This document shows, piece by piece, positions 47,739 through 56,619 of a stretch of DNA of 64,000 bases. The notes under the pieces were generated by a model. That model did no database searches, was not told the origin of the DNA, and saw only the letters and a list, made by a program, of their open reading frames with translations. The position numbers and the translations under genes were made by a program. Each line of letters starts with the position of its first letter. The first letter of the stretch is position 1. Source of the DNA: Actinoplanes lobatus (GTDB lineage Bacteria > Actinomycetota > Actinomycetes > Mycobacteriales > Micromonosporaceae); the NCBI RefSeq assembly GCF_014205215.1, contig NZ_JACHNC010000001.1, forward strand, positions 7,498,501-7,562,500, given 5' to 3'.

Positions 47739-49046
47739 GTGTTCGTCCTGGACAAACACGGCCGGCCACTGCAACCGTGCACACCCGCCCGTGCCCGTAA
47801 ACTGCTCACCGCCGGCCGCGCGGTCGTGCACCGGCACACCCCGTTCGTCGTCCGCCTCAAAGACCGCACCGTGCAAGACTCTGAGATCCAGGGGGTCGAG
47901 GTCGGTGTGGACCCGGGGTCGAAGGCGACCGGCGTCGCCGCGTTCACCACCCAGACTGGCGCCCGGACCGGGCTACTCGCCATCGAGGTCCGGCATCGGG
48001 GCGGGCAGATCCGCGACAAGCTGACCGCCCGGGCCGCGCTGCGCCGCGGCCGCCGGTCACGCAACCTGCGCTACCGGGCACCCCGGTTCCGCAACCGTGC
48101 CCGGCCGAAAGGCTGGCTCGCCCCGTCGCTACAACACCGGGTCGACACCACCATGTCCTGGATTGAGCGGCTACGCCGATGGGCACCAGTCATACAGCTA
48201 CACGTCGAACGGGTCGCGTTCGACACCCAGCTGCTGCAGAACCCCACCATTCAGGGCGCGGAGTATCAGGCTGGGGAACTCGCCGGGTACGAGGTCCGCG
48301 AGTACCTGCTCGAGAAGTGGAAACGCCGCTGCGCCTACTGCGGCGCCTCGGGGGTGCCGCTCAACATCGACCACATCCACCCGAAAGCGCGAGGCGGCTC
48401 CGACCGGATCGCGAACCTCACCCTGGCATGCGTCCCGTGCAACCAGGCGAAAGGCTCCACACCGGTGGAGGTGTTCCTGACCGGCCGGCCGGTCGTGCTC
48501 GCCCGGATTCTGCGTCAGGTGAAGACACCGCTGCGTGACGCGGCGGCGGCGAGTTCGACCCGGTGGGCGTTGTGGCGGGCGCTGACCGGCACCGGCCTAC
48601 AGGTGGCGGTTGCAACCGGCGGCCGCACGAAATGGAACCGCGCGCGGACCGGCGCACCGAAAACCCACACCCTCGACGCGCTACACGTCGGCGTACTCGA
48701 CACCGTCACCCGCTGGCCGGGCACGACGCTGGTCGCGACGTCGACGGGCCGGGGCAGCTATGCCCGCACCCGCAGCGACCGGTACGGCTTCCCCCGGCTG
48801 CGCCTACCCAGGATCAAACAGGTGTGGGGCTTCGCCACCGGTGACCTCGTCCACGCCGTCGTCCCTTCCGGTGTCAAACGGGGCACGCACACCGGCCGGG
48901 TCGCCGTACGCAGCACCGGCAGCTTCAACATCCGCACCAAAACCGGGCTGGTCCAAGGAATCCACCACCGCCACATCCGGCTCCTGCAACGCGCCGACGG
49001 CTGGGCCTACACCCACCAACCCGAAGGACAACCAACCGATGCCTGA
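47739..49046 (+). CDS. iscB: IscB RNA-guided HNH/RuvC nuclease, copy B
   Basis: 435 residues from GTG 47739, the same length as copy A with scattered substitutions and no indel. Active-site residues by position: Asp 58 in GVDPGSKATG (RuvC-I), Glu 157 in LHVERVAFDTQ (RuvC-II), Cys 198/201 and the IDHIHPKARGGSD loop (His 212) of the HNH, and His 310/Asp 313 in THTLDAL (RuvC-III). The bridge helix RRGRRSRNLRYR is intact. All catalytic motifs are present, so both copies look functional. The frame is also open from 47475, giving a possible N-terminal extension. Transcription may come from the YfbM-like gene or an internal promoter. Confidence 0.9.
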   Translation: MFVLDKHGRPLQPCTPARARKLLTAGRAVVHRHTPFVVRLKDRTVQDSEIQGVEVGVDPGSKATGVAAFTTQTGARTGLLAIEVRHRGGQIRDKLTARAALRRGRRSRNLRYRAPRFRNRARPKGWLAPSLQHRVDTTMSWIERLRRWAPVIQLHVERVAFDTQLLQNPTIQGAEYQAGELAGYEVREYLLEKWKRRCAYCGASGVPLNIDHIHPKARGGSDRIANLTLACVPCNQAKGSTPVEVFLTGRPVVLARILRQVKTPLRDAAAASSTRWALWRALTGTGLQVAVATGGRTKWNRARTGAPKTHTLDALHVGVLDTVTRWPGTTLVATSTGRGSYARTRSDRYGFPRLRLPRIKQVWGFATGDLVHAVVPSGVKRGTHTGRVAVRSTGSFNIRTKTGLVQGIHHRHIRLLQRADGWAYTHQPEGQPTDA

Positions 49047-49080
49047 CACGAAACGTCCGGGACGTACCGGGCTCCTCCCG

Positions 49081-49959
49081 ATGAGTGTGGTGGCGGCCTT
49101 CACCCGGCTCGCTTACCAGCGGAAATTCATCAGCGAAGAGGCCGGGCTGCGGACGCTCGCGCGCCCGAAGGGACCTTCCAAGCCGCCTTCGGCGATCATG
49201 CGACGGTACGAGGTGAGCACCTCCCAGGAGCACGGCTTCGACCTACACCGGGTCCGCCCGTCCGGCCCGGACACCGGGGTGACCGTCATCTACCTGCACG
49301 GCGGCGCCTACACGAGCGAGATCGTCAGCCAGCACTGGTCGTTGATCGGGCACATCGCCGCGCGTACCGGGCATGAGGTGGCCGTGCCCATCTACGGCCT
49401 CGCGCCGGACCACCAGGGTCTCGCCGCCCTGTCGTTCGTCACCGCCGTGATCGCCGACCTGGTGGCCGAGGGCCGCCGCTGCTACCTGGCCGGCGACTCG
49501 GCCGGCGGAGGCCTGGCCCTGCTCGCCGCGCAGGCCGTCTCGGGCGAGGCCGGGGGAGTGGTCGGCGTGACCGCGATCGCCCCGTGGCTCGACCTGTCGA
49601 TCAGCAACCCCGAGGTCGACCTGATCGAGCCCCACGATCCCTGGTTGCGCCGTCCGGGCCTGCGCCCGCTGGCCGCCGCGTGGGCGGGTTCGCTGCCTCT
49701 ACGGGATCCGCGCCTGAGCCCGCTCTTCGGCGACCTGTCCTGCCTGCCGCCGTTGCAGATCCTGGTCGGGACCCGGGACATCACCCTGGCCGACTGCCGC
49801 CTGCTCCGCGACCGCCTGCCGTCCGCGGTCCCGCTCACCTACCACGAGGAGCCGGGCGCCCTGCACGTCTACCCGCTGCTTCCGGTCCCCGAGGCCGGCC
49901 CCGGCCGCGAAGCCGTCGTCACCCACATCCGGTCGACGACCCGCCTGACCCACCCCTGA
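49081..49959 (+). CDS. Alpha/beta hydrolase (HSL/steryl-esterase-like)
   Basis: A 292-residue hydrolase of the hormone-sensitive-lipase group. The oxyanion-hole motif is VIYLHGGAYTSE, the nucleophile elbow YLAGDSAGGGLALL, the Asp region VGTRDITLAD, and the catalytic His is in GALHVYPLLP. The ATGA of its start coincides with the right edge of IscB copy B, so the element has probably replaced its native leader; no strong ribosome site now precedes it except the element's own sequence. Substrate: a short acyl ester, unspecified. Confidence 0.87.
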   Translation: MSVVAAFTRLAYQRKFISEEAGLRTLARPKGPSKPPSAIMRRYEVSTSQEHGFDLHRVRPSGPDTGVTVIYLHGGAYTSEIVSQHWSLIGHIAARTGHEVAVPIYGLAPDHQGLAALSFVTAVIADLVAEGRRCYLAGDSAGGGLALLAAQAVSGEAGGVVGVTAIAPWLDLSISNPEVDLIEPHDPWLRRPGLRPLAAAWAGSLPLRDPRLSPLFGDLSCLPPLQILVGTRDITLADCRLLRDRLPSAVPLTYHEEPGALHVYPLLPVPEAGPGREAVVTHIRSTTRLTHP

Positions 49960-50065
49960 CCGCCGTCCGCCGCCCCCTTCCGCCTGCACCGGGTCAAAGG
50001 GGCGCTCTGGCCCGCGCGAGGCGACTCTCGCGCGCCGGGGCGGGACCGGCTAAAGTACCGACGCT

Positions 50066-50959
50066 GTGACCGAACCGGCCCTGCGCCTGCTGGTTTCCCT
50101 CCTGCAGACCCGCCCCGCCCGCCGCGCCGACCTGCCCGCCCTCGGCCTCGACGACGGCCCGCTCGACGAGCTGATCCGGGCCGGGTTCGTCGCGCAGACG
50201 GGCGACCGGCTCAGCTACGACGATCCCGCCGCGGTGCTCGCCCGGCAGGCGCGCGCGACCGCCGGCCTGATCGCGGTGCTGCCCGCCCTGACCCGGGAGT
50301 GGCAGAACCACCCGCGCACCACCGTCGGCGTCGAGCTCGTGCACGGCCACGAGGAGCAGTGGCGGGCCTGGGCCCGGCACGCCGCGCTGACCCCGCCGCG
50401 CGCCCCGATCAACCTCTACCCGTCGCTGGACGTCCTGCGCGACGTCATCGCCCCCAGCCTCGCCGATGTCGTCGGCCCGTACCCCGAGGGCATGCGGCAC
50501 GCCCGCGCCGTGCTGCCCGCCGCGGCCGTGGTCACCGACGACGACCGGGCCGTGATCGACGTGCTGATCCGGGCGGGCCTGCGGGTCCGGCTGGCCCGCC
50601 GGGTGGAGAGCTGGCTCTACTCCGACCCCGAGGTGCTGTGCGCGCTGCCGCTGACCTGGGGCGAGCACCCGCCGCCCAGCATCATGATCGTCCACGATCC
50701 GGCGATCCGGGCGCTCACCGCCGCGTACTGCGAGACGGTCTGGCAGGCCGCCGCGCAGTACCGGACGCCGAAGCCGGAGTTCCACGAGGTGCTGCGCATG
50801 CTCGCGCTCGGCATGTCCGACCGGGCGATCGCCACCGCGCAGTGCACCTCGCAGCGCACCGTCGAGCGCAGGATCGCCGAGGCGATGGCCCACTACGACG
50901 TGGGCACCCGCTTCGAGCTCGGCATGGCCTGGTCAGCGGAACAGGTAGACGAAGGGTGA
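50066..50959 (+). CDS. LuxR-type HTH regulator with TrmB-like N-terminus
   Basis: A 297-residue protein. Residues 1-60 resemble a winged helix used in TrmB-type regulators; residues 90-220 resemble the phospholipase-D-like sensor part of such proteins (TVGVELVHGHEEQWRAW, VVTDDDRAVIDVLIRAG); residues 235-290 form the LuxR-type HTH, EVLRMLALGMSDRAIATAQC with TVERRIAEAM. GTG start 9 nt after TAAAGT (50051-50056). A GC hairpin (50013-50020 with 50027-50034) just upstream probably terminates the hydrolase transcript. Its 3' end overlaps the convergent lipoprotein gene by 27 bp. Confidence 0.82.
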   Translation: MTEPALRLLVSLLQTRPARRADLPALGLDDGPLDELIRAGFVAQTGDRLSYDDPAAVLARQARATAGLIAVLPALTREWQNHPRTTVGVELVHGHEEQWRAWARHAALTPPRAPINLYPSLDVLRDVIAPSLADVVGPYPEGMRHARAVLPAAAVVTDDDRAVIDVLIRAGLRVRLARRVESWLYSDPEVLCALPLTWGEHPPPSIMIVHDPAIRALTAAYCETVWQAAAQYRTPKPEFHEVLRMLALGMSDRAIATAQCTSQRTVERRIAEAMAHYDVGTRFELGMAWSAEQVDEG

Positions 50960-51556
50960 TCCCTGCGCCTGCAGATTGAGGACGCCGTCCACGCACGTGT
51001 ACGTCATCGGGACGTCGCCCAGCGAGTTCTCCGGCACCGGGATCGGCGCGTTCGCCGAACGCCCGTTGATCGTGACCTTGTTGTCAATCTTGATGCCGCC
51101 GGTCCACGCGCCCTGCGGGGTGAGCGTGTTCCCGTCGACCTGCCACCCGCCGGACGCGGTCCCGGTGTGCTTCTGGGTGACCCTCATGGTCATCCCGCCG
51201 CTCAGGTCCGCCGTGATCGTCGTGGTGATGCCGTTGGTGAAGGTCGCCTTGAGCGCCGGTGTCACCGTCAGGGTCTGATCGCCGGTCATGTGCACGCCGG
51301 TCACGTCGATCCCGCGCATCACGCCCTGCAGCTGGGTCTCCAGGTCCGTTTTGGACACGTGCCACGGGCTGCCCTCGATCAGGCACCGCAACTCGGCCGA
51401 ACCCGTCAGCTCCGGGCTCGGCGCCGCCTCCGTCCCCCCGGCCGCCTCGGCCGCCCCGGCCGCTTCGGGGCCTCCGGCCGCGGCCGGCTCATCGTTGCGG
51501 CACCCGCCCAGGACCACCGTCGCCAGCCCCGCCATCACCATGATCGCTCGCTTCAC
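50933..51556 (-). CDS. Putative lipoprotein
   Basis: A 207-residue precursor with a lipoprotein signal: MKRAIMVMAGLATVVLGGC, lipobox LGGC at the end. An Ala/Gly/Pro/Glu-rich linker follows, then a domain of beta strands (VTGVHMTGDQTLTVTPALK, ITTTITADLSGGMTMRVTQK) like small lipocalin-type or META-like barrels, and a C-terminal part with a paired Cys (TYTCVDG). Function unknown; exported and membrane-anchored. Convergent overlap with the LuxR-type gene. Confidence 0.75.
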   Translation of the reverse strand: MKRAIMVMAGLATVVLGGCRNDEPAAAGGPEAAGAAEAAGGTEAAPSPELTGSAELRCLIEGSPWHVSKTDLETQLQGVMRGIDVTGVHMTGDQTLTVTPALKATFTNGITTTITADLSGGMTMRVTQKHTGTASGGWQVDGNTLTPQGAWTGGIKIDNKVTINGRSANAPIPVPENSLGDVPMTYTCVDGVLNLQAQGSPFVYLFR

Positions 51557-51651
51557 AGCCGCACCCTAAGGCCGCGGACCTGCCGGGCAGCGCGGGTTCG
51601 CGCGGCGGACCACCGACGTGGCGGAGATCCGCCGCCCCTCGCCCGGTTCCG

Positions 51652-52215
51652 TCAGCGGCGGCGGGTGGCGACGGTGAAGCCGGAGCCGGCCGGCAGCTGG
51701 ACCGACACCAGGTCCGGGTGGTTGGCCAGGGCCTCCTCCACCCGGGTGACGGCGGCCCGGTGCTCCGGCTCCGGGTAGCGTGCCAGGTCCATGTCGTCGA
51801 CGATCAGGACACCGCCGGGGGACAGGGCGGCCAGGGTCAGGTCGAGGCCCTCCCACTTGCCGGCCAGCGCGTCCGCGAAGATCAGGTCGAAGGTGCCCAG
51901 TGTGGGCAGCAGGGCGCCGGCGTCGCCGGTTAGGATCTCCACGAACGGCGGCCAGTCCCCGGCCCGGACCGCGGCGGCCAGGCCGGCGTCCAGCTCCACC
52001 GTGGTCACGGTGGCGTCGGTTCGGCCGGTCAGGCCGCTGACCAGCCAGGACGTGCCTACGCCGGCGCCGGTGCCCAGCTCCAGGACCCGGCCGCCGGGCG
52101 GGACGGCGGCGGCGAGGGTGGCCAGCAGCGGGCCGGCCGGGTCCTCACAGGACATCGGGAAGTCCAGTTCGGCGGCACGGCGCCAGGCCTTCTCCACCAG
52201 GGCGGGCACGGGCAC
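51652..52215 (-). CDS. O-methyltransferase-like SAM enzyme
   Basis: A 187-residue class I methyltransferase of the catechol/caffeoyl-CoA O-methyltransferase type. Motif I is RVLELGTGAGVGTSWLV, then VTTVELDAGLAAAV and DLIFADALAGKWEG, ending in GVLIVDDMDLARYPEPEHRA. GTG 52215 has AAAGGAG 5 nt upstream, overlapping the palindrome at 52226-52239. It is divergent from the CHAT-protease gene. Confidence 0.87.
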   Translation of the reverse strand: MPVPALVEKAWRRAAELDFPMSCEDPAGPLLATLAAAVPPGGRVLELGTGAGVGTSWLVSGLTGRTDATVTTVELDAGLAAAVRAGDWPPFVEILTGDAGALLPTLGTFDLIFADALAGKWEGLDLTLAALSPGGVLIVDDMDLARYPEPEHRAAVTRVEEALANHPDLVSVQLPAGSGFTVATRRR

Positions 52216-52225
52216 GGCGACTCCT

Positions 52226-52239
52226 TTACAGCGCTGCAA
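52226..52239. promoter_or_regulatory. Palindrome TTACAGCGCTGCAA at the methyltransferase leader
   Basis: A 14-bp near-perfect palindrome (one mismatched pair) centred on CAGCGCTG. It covers the Shine-Dalgarno of the methyltransferase gene at 51652-52215 and is 85 bp from the CHAT start. A repressor could block translation initiation or transcription here. The regulator is unknown. Confidence 0.5.
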
Positions 52240-52285
52240 TGATCATCGGGAGGCTACCGTAAACCTCATTGCGTCCGCCGTCTTG

Positions 52286-52301
52286 TTAAGTGTCTGGTAA
52301 G
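52286..52301 (+). promoter_or_regulatory. Shared 16-bp element upstream of the CHAT gene
   Basis: TTAAGTGTCTGGTAAG. The same element with two differences (TTAAGAGCCTGGTAAG) lies at 57288-57303 upstream of the small beta-rich gene. Both contain two TAAG boxes with an 11-bp period, the geometry used by SARP activators. It is 23 nt before the CHAT start codon. Confidence 0.6.
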
Positions 52302-52324
52302 GCAGAGAGCGGCGGGAGTCCACA

Positions 52325-54919
52325 GTGCGGGAACGCGATCTGGAAGACGAGGCCGGCACCGCCATGCGGCTGGTCCCCACCGACCCCTGGCAGGCGCGGG
52401 CCACCGCGCTGCGGGTCCGGGCTGCCGCGCGCCGGGCCGGGGATCCCGCGGCCGAGTCGGCCGCCGAGCGGGTGCTCGGCCTGGCCGGGCGGGAGTCCCA
52501 CAGCGTGCGCTCGGCCGCCCGGCACCTGCGGCGGGCGGTCGCCGTCGCCGACGGCGCCGGCCTTGCGGTGCACGCGGCCCGGGCCCGGATGACGCTCGCC
52601 CTGGTGCGGGCCGATCAGGGCGACATCCATGAAGCGGTACGCCTCGGCGAGGCCGCCGCCGCGCACCTGGAAGGACTGGAAGCGGCCCGGCTACGGCATC
52701 AGCTGGCCGTCGTCGCCCAGCGGCAGGGCCTGCTGGAGGCCGCGCTGCGCCAGTACGGCGGCGCCCTGACCGTCTTCCGGCGCGAGGGCGACCTGCTGTG
52801 GGAGGCGAAACTGCTGAACAACCGGGGTGTGCTCCAGGCGTACCGGGGAAGGCCGGACGCCGCCGAGGCCGACCTGGTCCGCGCCGAGCAGCTCTACCGG
52901 CAGCTGGAGCAGGACCTGGCGGTCGCCGACGTGCGCTGGAACCGGGGCTTCGCGGCCGGGCGGGCCGGCCGGATCGTCACCGCCCTCACCCACCTGGACG
53001 CGGCCGAGGAGCATTACACCGCCCACCACCTGTCCCCGGCAATGATCATGATGGACCGGTGTGACGTGCTGCTCTCGGCCGGCCTGCACGACGAGGCGCG
53101 GGACGTGGCGGCCGCCGCCGTCGCCGAGCTCAGCCGCCGCCGGATGACCGCCGACCTGGCCGAGGCCCGCCTGCTGCTCGCCGCCGCCGCGCTGGCCTGC
53201 GGCGACCTGGAGTCCGCCCGGCACGCCGCCCGCCTGGCCGGCCGCTCCTTCGACCAGCAGGCCCGGCCCGGCTGGGCGGCGGTGGCCCACTACACGCTGC
53301 TGCGCACCGACTGGGCGGACGGCCAGCGCGGGCCGGCCGTGCTGCGGGCCGCGCTGGCCGCCGCCGCCGAACTGCGGACCGCCGGATGGGCTGCCCCGGC
53401 CGCCGACGCCACCCTGATCGCCGCCCGCTGCGCGCTCGCCGCCGGCCGCACCGCGCAGGCCACCGAACTGCTGCGGCAGGCCGGGCGCGCCCGGTCCGGC
53501 GGGCCGGCCGCCCAGCGGGTCAGCGCCTGGCACGCCGAGGCGCTGCTGCGGATCGCCGCCGGTGACCGCGGTGGCGCCCAGGCGGCGCTGCGGGCCGGGC
53601 TGCGGGCGCTCGACGAGCACCGGCTCACCCTCGGCGCCACCGAACTGCGGGTGCGGGCCGCCGAACACGGCCTCGACCTGGTCGCCACCGCCCTGTCGCT
53701 GGCGGTGGCGGACGGGTCGGCGCGGGACATGCTCACCTGGGCCGAACGCGGCCGGGCCGCCGCCCAGCAACTGCGCCCCGCCCGGCCGCCCACCGATCCA
53801 CGGCTGGCCGCCGAGATCGCCGAACTGCGGGCGGTCGCCGCCGAACGGGAACAGGCGCTCGCCGAAGGACGCGACGCGCGCCGGCAGAGTCAGCGCCAGA
53901 CCCAGCTGGAACGGTCGATCCGCGAGCGCGTACGGCGTACCCGGCCCGAAAGAAGCCTGGCGCACGCGGCCGGAACCGGCCCCGCCGCCCTGACCACCCA
54001 CCTGGCCGGCCGGGTCCTGATCGAACTGATCAGCGTGGCCGGCACGCTGCACGCCGTGGTGCTGGCCGGCGGGCGGCTGAGCCGGCACGAACTGGGGCCG
54101 GTCGAGCAGATCAACGCCGAGGTACGGGCACTGCGGTTCGCCCTGCACCGGATGGCGGTGCGTGACCTGCCGGTGCGGTCCGGGGCGAAACGCCTGGACC
54201 GGATGCTGTTCGGCCCGCTGCGGGCGCGGATCGGTGACGCCGATCTGGTGATCGTGCCGTCCGGGCGGCTGCACGGGGTGCCGTGGCGGATGCTGCCCGG
54301 CTGCCAGGACCGTGCCGTGGCCATCGCGCCCAGCGCGGCGGCCTGGCTGCGGGCCGTCGCCGCCGTTCCGGCCGGTGACCGGACCGTGCTGGTCGCCGGG
54401 CCGGGCCTGCCGGGCGCCGCCGACGAGATCGGGTCGCTGTCCGCCAGCTATCCGGGGACTCCGGCGCTGACCGGCCCGGACGCCGCGGTGACCCGGGTGC
54501 TGCGGGCCATCGACGGCGCCGGGCGGGTGCACATCGCCGCGCACGGCACCTTCCGCGCCGACAATCCGCAGTTCTCGGCGATACGGCTGGGCGACGGGCC
54601 GCTCACCGCCTACGACCTGGAGACGCTGCGCCGCCCGCCCGGCCTGGTGGTGCTGTCCGCCTGCGACTCCGGCCTGTCCACCGTGCACCGCGGCGACGAG
54701 GTGATGGGGTTCGCGGCGGCGCTGCTCGCGATGGGCGCCCGGTCGGTGATCGCCACGGTCGCGCCGGTCCGCGACGGCGCCACCCTCGAGGTGATGCTCC
54801 ACCTGCACGAGCAACTCCGGGCCGGGCGGGGGCCGGCGGCCGCGCTGGCCGCCGCACAGGACGCCGCCGCGGTCGACGATCCGGCCGCGGCGGCATTCGT
54901 GTGTTACGGAGCGGGTTAG
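52325..54919 (+). CDS. TPR-CHAT caspase-like protease
   Basis: An 864-residue protein. Residues 1-480 are tandem TPR-like helical repeats (ARMTLALVRADQGDIHEAV, WEAKLLNNRGVLQAYRGRPD), about 480-560 a coiled-coil linker, and 560-864 a CHAT domain: LIVIP-like VIVPSGRLHGVPWRML, VHIAAHGTFRADNP with catalytic His 740, and VVLSACDSGLS with catalytic Cys 780. Both dyad residues are intact. CHAT proteases are separase/caspase relatives used in bacterial conflict and immune systems. GTG start. It faces a cytosolic subtilase (4-bp convergent overlap) in what looks like one functional locus. Trigger and target are unknown. Confidence 0.9.
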   Translation: MRERDLEDEAGTAMRLVPTDPWQARATALRVRAAARRAGDPAAESAAERVLGLAGRESHSVRSAARHLRRAVAVADGAGLAVHAARARMTLALVRADQGDIHEAVRLGEAAAAHLEGLEAARLRHQLAVVAQRQGLLEAALRQYGGALTVFRREGDLLWEAKLLNNRGVLQAYRGRPDAAEADLVRAEQLYRQLEQDLAVADVRWNRGFAAGRAGRIVTALTHLDAAEEHYTAHHLSPAMIMMDRCDVLLSAGLHDEARDVAAAAVAELSRRRMTADLAEARLLLAAAALACGDLESARHAARLAGRSFDQQARPGWAAVAHYTLLRTDWADGQRGPAVLRAALAAAAELRTAGWAAPAADATLIAARCALAAGRTAQATELLRQAGRARSGGPAAQRVSAWHAEALLRIAAGDRGGAQAALRAGLRALDEHRLTLGATELRVRAAEHGLDLVATALSLAVADGSARDMLTWAERGRAAAQQLRPARPPTDPRLAAEIAELRAVAAEREQALAEGRDARRQSQRQTQLERSIRERVRRTRPERSLAHAAGTGPAALTTHLAGRVLIELISVAGTLHAVVLAGGRLSRHELGPVEQINAEVRALRFALHRMAVRDLPVRSGAKRLDRMLFGPLRARIGDADLVIVPSGRLHGVPWRMLPGCQDRAVAIAPSAAAWLRAVAAVPAGDRTVLVAGPGLPGAADEIGSLSASYPGTPALTGPDAAVTRVLRAIDGAGRVHIAAHGTFRADNPQFSAIRLGDGPLTAYDLETLRRPPGLVVLSACDSGLSTVHRGDEVMGFAAALLAMGARSVIATVAPVRDGATLEVMLHLHEQLRAGRGPAAALAAAQDAAAVDDPAAAAFVCYGAG

Positions 54920-56145
54920 GGCGCCAGGAAGTCCGGCGGCGCGTCCAGGAAGCCGCCGTACCGCCGGAACCCGCCGGTCAGGCCGGCCTTCAGCTTCTCC
55001 GCGGCGTCCGCGGCCGTCCCGTTCTCCATGGTGCCGGCCGCGATCCGGGCCGCCAGATAGGGCGCCGAGAACGAGGTGCCGCTCCAGGCGATGTAGCCGG
55101 TCGAGACGACCGGCACCCCGCTGGCCGTGTAGTTCCAGGTGCCGGCCGGGTACGCGCAGTGCACCCCCACGCCGGGCGCGCACGCCGTGATCCAGTCCCC
55201 GGAGTTGCTGAACGACGCCGGAACCTTCTGCCCGCCGGTGGTGTCGATGGCGGCCACCGAGGTCACCCGGGTGGCCCGGGCCGGGAAGTAGTCCTCGATC
55301 TCCGCCTCGGTGTTGCCGGCCGAGGCGACCAGCACCGTCCCCGGCGGCAGGACGTCGAACATGGTGGCGAGCTCGTCGACGCTCTCCTCGGGCAGCAGCG
55401 CGCCGCCCAGCGACATGACGATGATCTCGGCGCCGGCCGCCGCGGCCCGCCCGATCGCGGCGGTGAGGTTCAGCTCGTCGGTGATACCGAACTGGCTCAG
55501 CACCTGGATCGACGTCAGCACGGCGTTGGGCGCGTACCGGGCCACGATCCCGGCCACCGCGGTCCCGTGCCCGCCCATCAGGCTGATCGCCTGCGTGGCC
55601 GGGTTCTCGTAGACGGTGTCCAGCTCGTGCGTGCCGTGCAACGGGTGCTGGGCGAAGATCGGCAGCGCCAGCGACGCCGGATCCATGCCGGTGTCCAGGA
55701 TCGCCACCTTCACCGGACGGCTGCCCTCCACCGGGGCCTGCGGAGCGGGAAGCGGGTAGGGGGTGGGCCGCGGGTCCGTGCCGGCGCCACCGTGCAGTTT
55801 CGGCTGGCCGGTGAAGATCCCGTTGCCGGCGAAGACGTGGTTCAGGCCGACCCGGGGACGGTCCGGACGGTTCCGCAGCCGCCGGACGATCGCCGGCGCG
55901 TCCAGCGTGGAACGACGTGCACGGCCGTCGCCGGCGCCGGGCAGGACGAAGCGGGTCACCCGGGACATGCCGCGGCCCGCCACCCCCGGGCGACGGGCTC
56001 CCAGCTCGTTCTCCAGTTCACCTTGGACCACCCCCACGTCGGGGGTCGCGACGAGAACCTCGTCGGCCATGTAGTAGACGTTGCCGCTCTGTCGGATACG
56101 TGGATCGAATTGCCACGGATTCGGGAATTCGGTCGGCTCGGGCAT
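54916..56145 (-). CDS. S8-family serine peptidase, apparently cytosolic
   Basis: A 409-residue subtilase without signal peptide or membrane anchor. The catalytic triad is intact: Asp 151 (VAILDTGMD), His 193 (GGHGTAVAGI) and Ser 358 (SGTSFSAPYLA), with the oxyanion Asn in VASAGNTEAE. The N-terminal 120 residues are an unusual pro-like region (VYYMADEVLVATPDVGVV). It is third gene after the sigma factor and its small partner and ends overlapping the CHAT gene by 4 bp. Intracellular subtilases in such loci may process a partner or self-activate; this is inference. Confidence 0.9.
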   Translation of the reverse strand: MPEPTEFPNPWQFDPRIRQSGNVYYMADEVLVATPDVGVVQGELENELGARRPGVAGRGMSRVTRFVLPGAGDGRARRSTLDAPAIVRRLRNRPDRPRVGLNHVFAGNGIFTGQPKLHGGAGTDPRPTPYPLPAPQAPVEGSRPVKVAILDTGMDPASLALPIFAQHPLHGTHELDTVYENPATQAISLMGGHGTAVAGIVARYAPNAVLTSIQVLSQFGITDELNLTAAIGRAAAAGAEIIVMSLGGALLPEESVDELATMFDVLPPGTVLVASAGNTEAEIEDYFPARATRVTSVAAIDTTGGQKVPASFSNSGDWITACAPGVGVHCAYPAGTWNYTASGVPVVSTGYIAWSGTSFSAPYLAARIAAGTMENGTAADAAEKLKAGLTGGFRRYGGFLDAPPDFLAP

Positions 56146-56166
56146 TGTTCTCTCGCTCTCTCGGCG

Positions 56167-56619
56167 TCAGCCGATCGCCACCCACCCGGTGACGATCGGT
56201 GTGGCGGCGCCCCGCAGCCGTACCCGGAACGACCTCACCGCGGGCAGGTCCGCATCGAACCTGCCCGCGCTGTCGATCGGCCGGCGCACGGTGCCCCCGT
56301 GATGAAGCAGTTCGGCCTCGGTGTGACCGGCCGGCTCGACCGACCCGTCCAGTTCGAACCCGCCCGCGGTGCGGGTCACCCCCAGATGAATGCAGACACC
56401 GTCCGGGCCGGCCGGGCCGAACACCAGCATCCTGGTGTCGTCCGGGCCCCGGGTCAGCGCCTCGGTGTCGATCAACGAGTCCCACTCCAGATCGGCGAAG
56501 TCCTCGTCGGCCGTACGGAACGCGAACGCCGCGAGCGCGTACCGCTCCACCGCTTCGGGCATCGGATCCGCCCGGGCGATCAGCCCCCGTAGCACGGTTT
56601 CGAGTTCCATGTCATTCAT
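56167..56619 (-). CDS. Small protein co-operonic with sigma factor (candidate regulator)
   Basis: A 150-residue protein without membrane segment. The N-terminal 55 residues are helical (LETVLRGLIARADPMPEAVE, LAAFAFRTADEDFADLEWDSL); the remainder forms a beta-sandwich-like domain (DTRMLVFGPAGPDGVCIHLG, RSFRVRLRGAATPIVT). I recall similar proteins next to actinobacterial ECF-like sigma factors and protease genes; none has a known function. It overlaps the sigma gene by 8 bp, so it is translated from the same transcript and is a candidate soluble anti-sigma factor. No zinc-binding HxxxCxxC motif is present. Confidence 0.6.
   Translation of the reverse strand: MNDMELETVLRGLIARADPMPEAVERYALAAFAFRTADEDFADLEWDSLIDTEALTRGPDDTRMLVFGPAGPDGVCIHLGVTRTAGGFELDGSVEPAGHTEAELLHHGGTVRRPIDSAGRFDADLPAVRSFRVRLRGAATPIVTGWVAIG

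Larger units (their letters stand above)
47395..49080 (+). mobile_element. Orphan IscB element, copy B
   Basis: A second copy of the leader-iscB-tail unit, collinear with 21102-22823 and starting at the same GTCAGCTTCTCGG. The right flank begins ATGAGTG, which is the start codon of the hydrolase at 49081; copy A's proposed right flank likewise begins ATGA (ATGATC). No transposase is present. The left flank, TGTGGCGAGTTGGCAG (47379-47394), differs entirely from copy A's, as expected for independent insertions. Confidence 0.75.
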
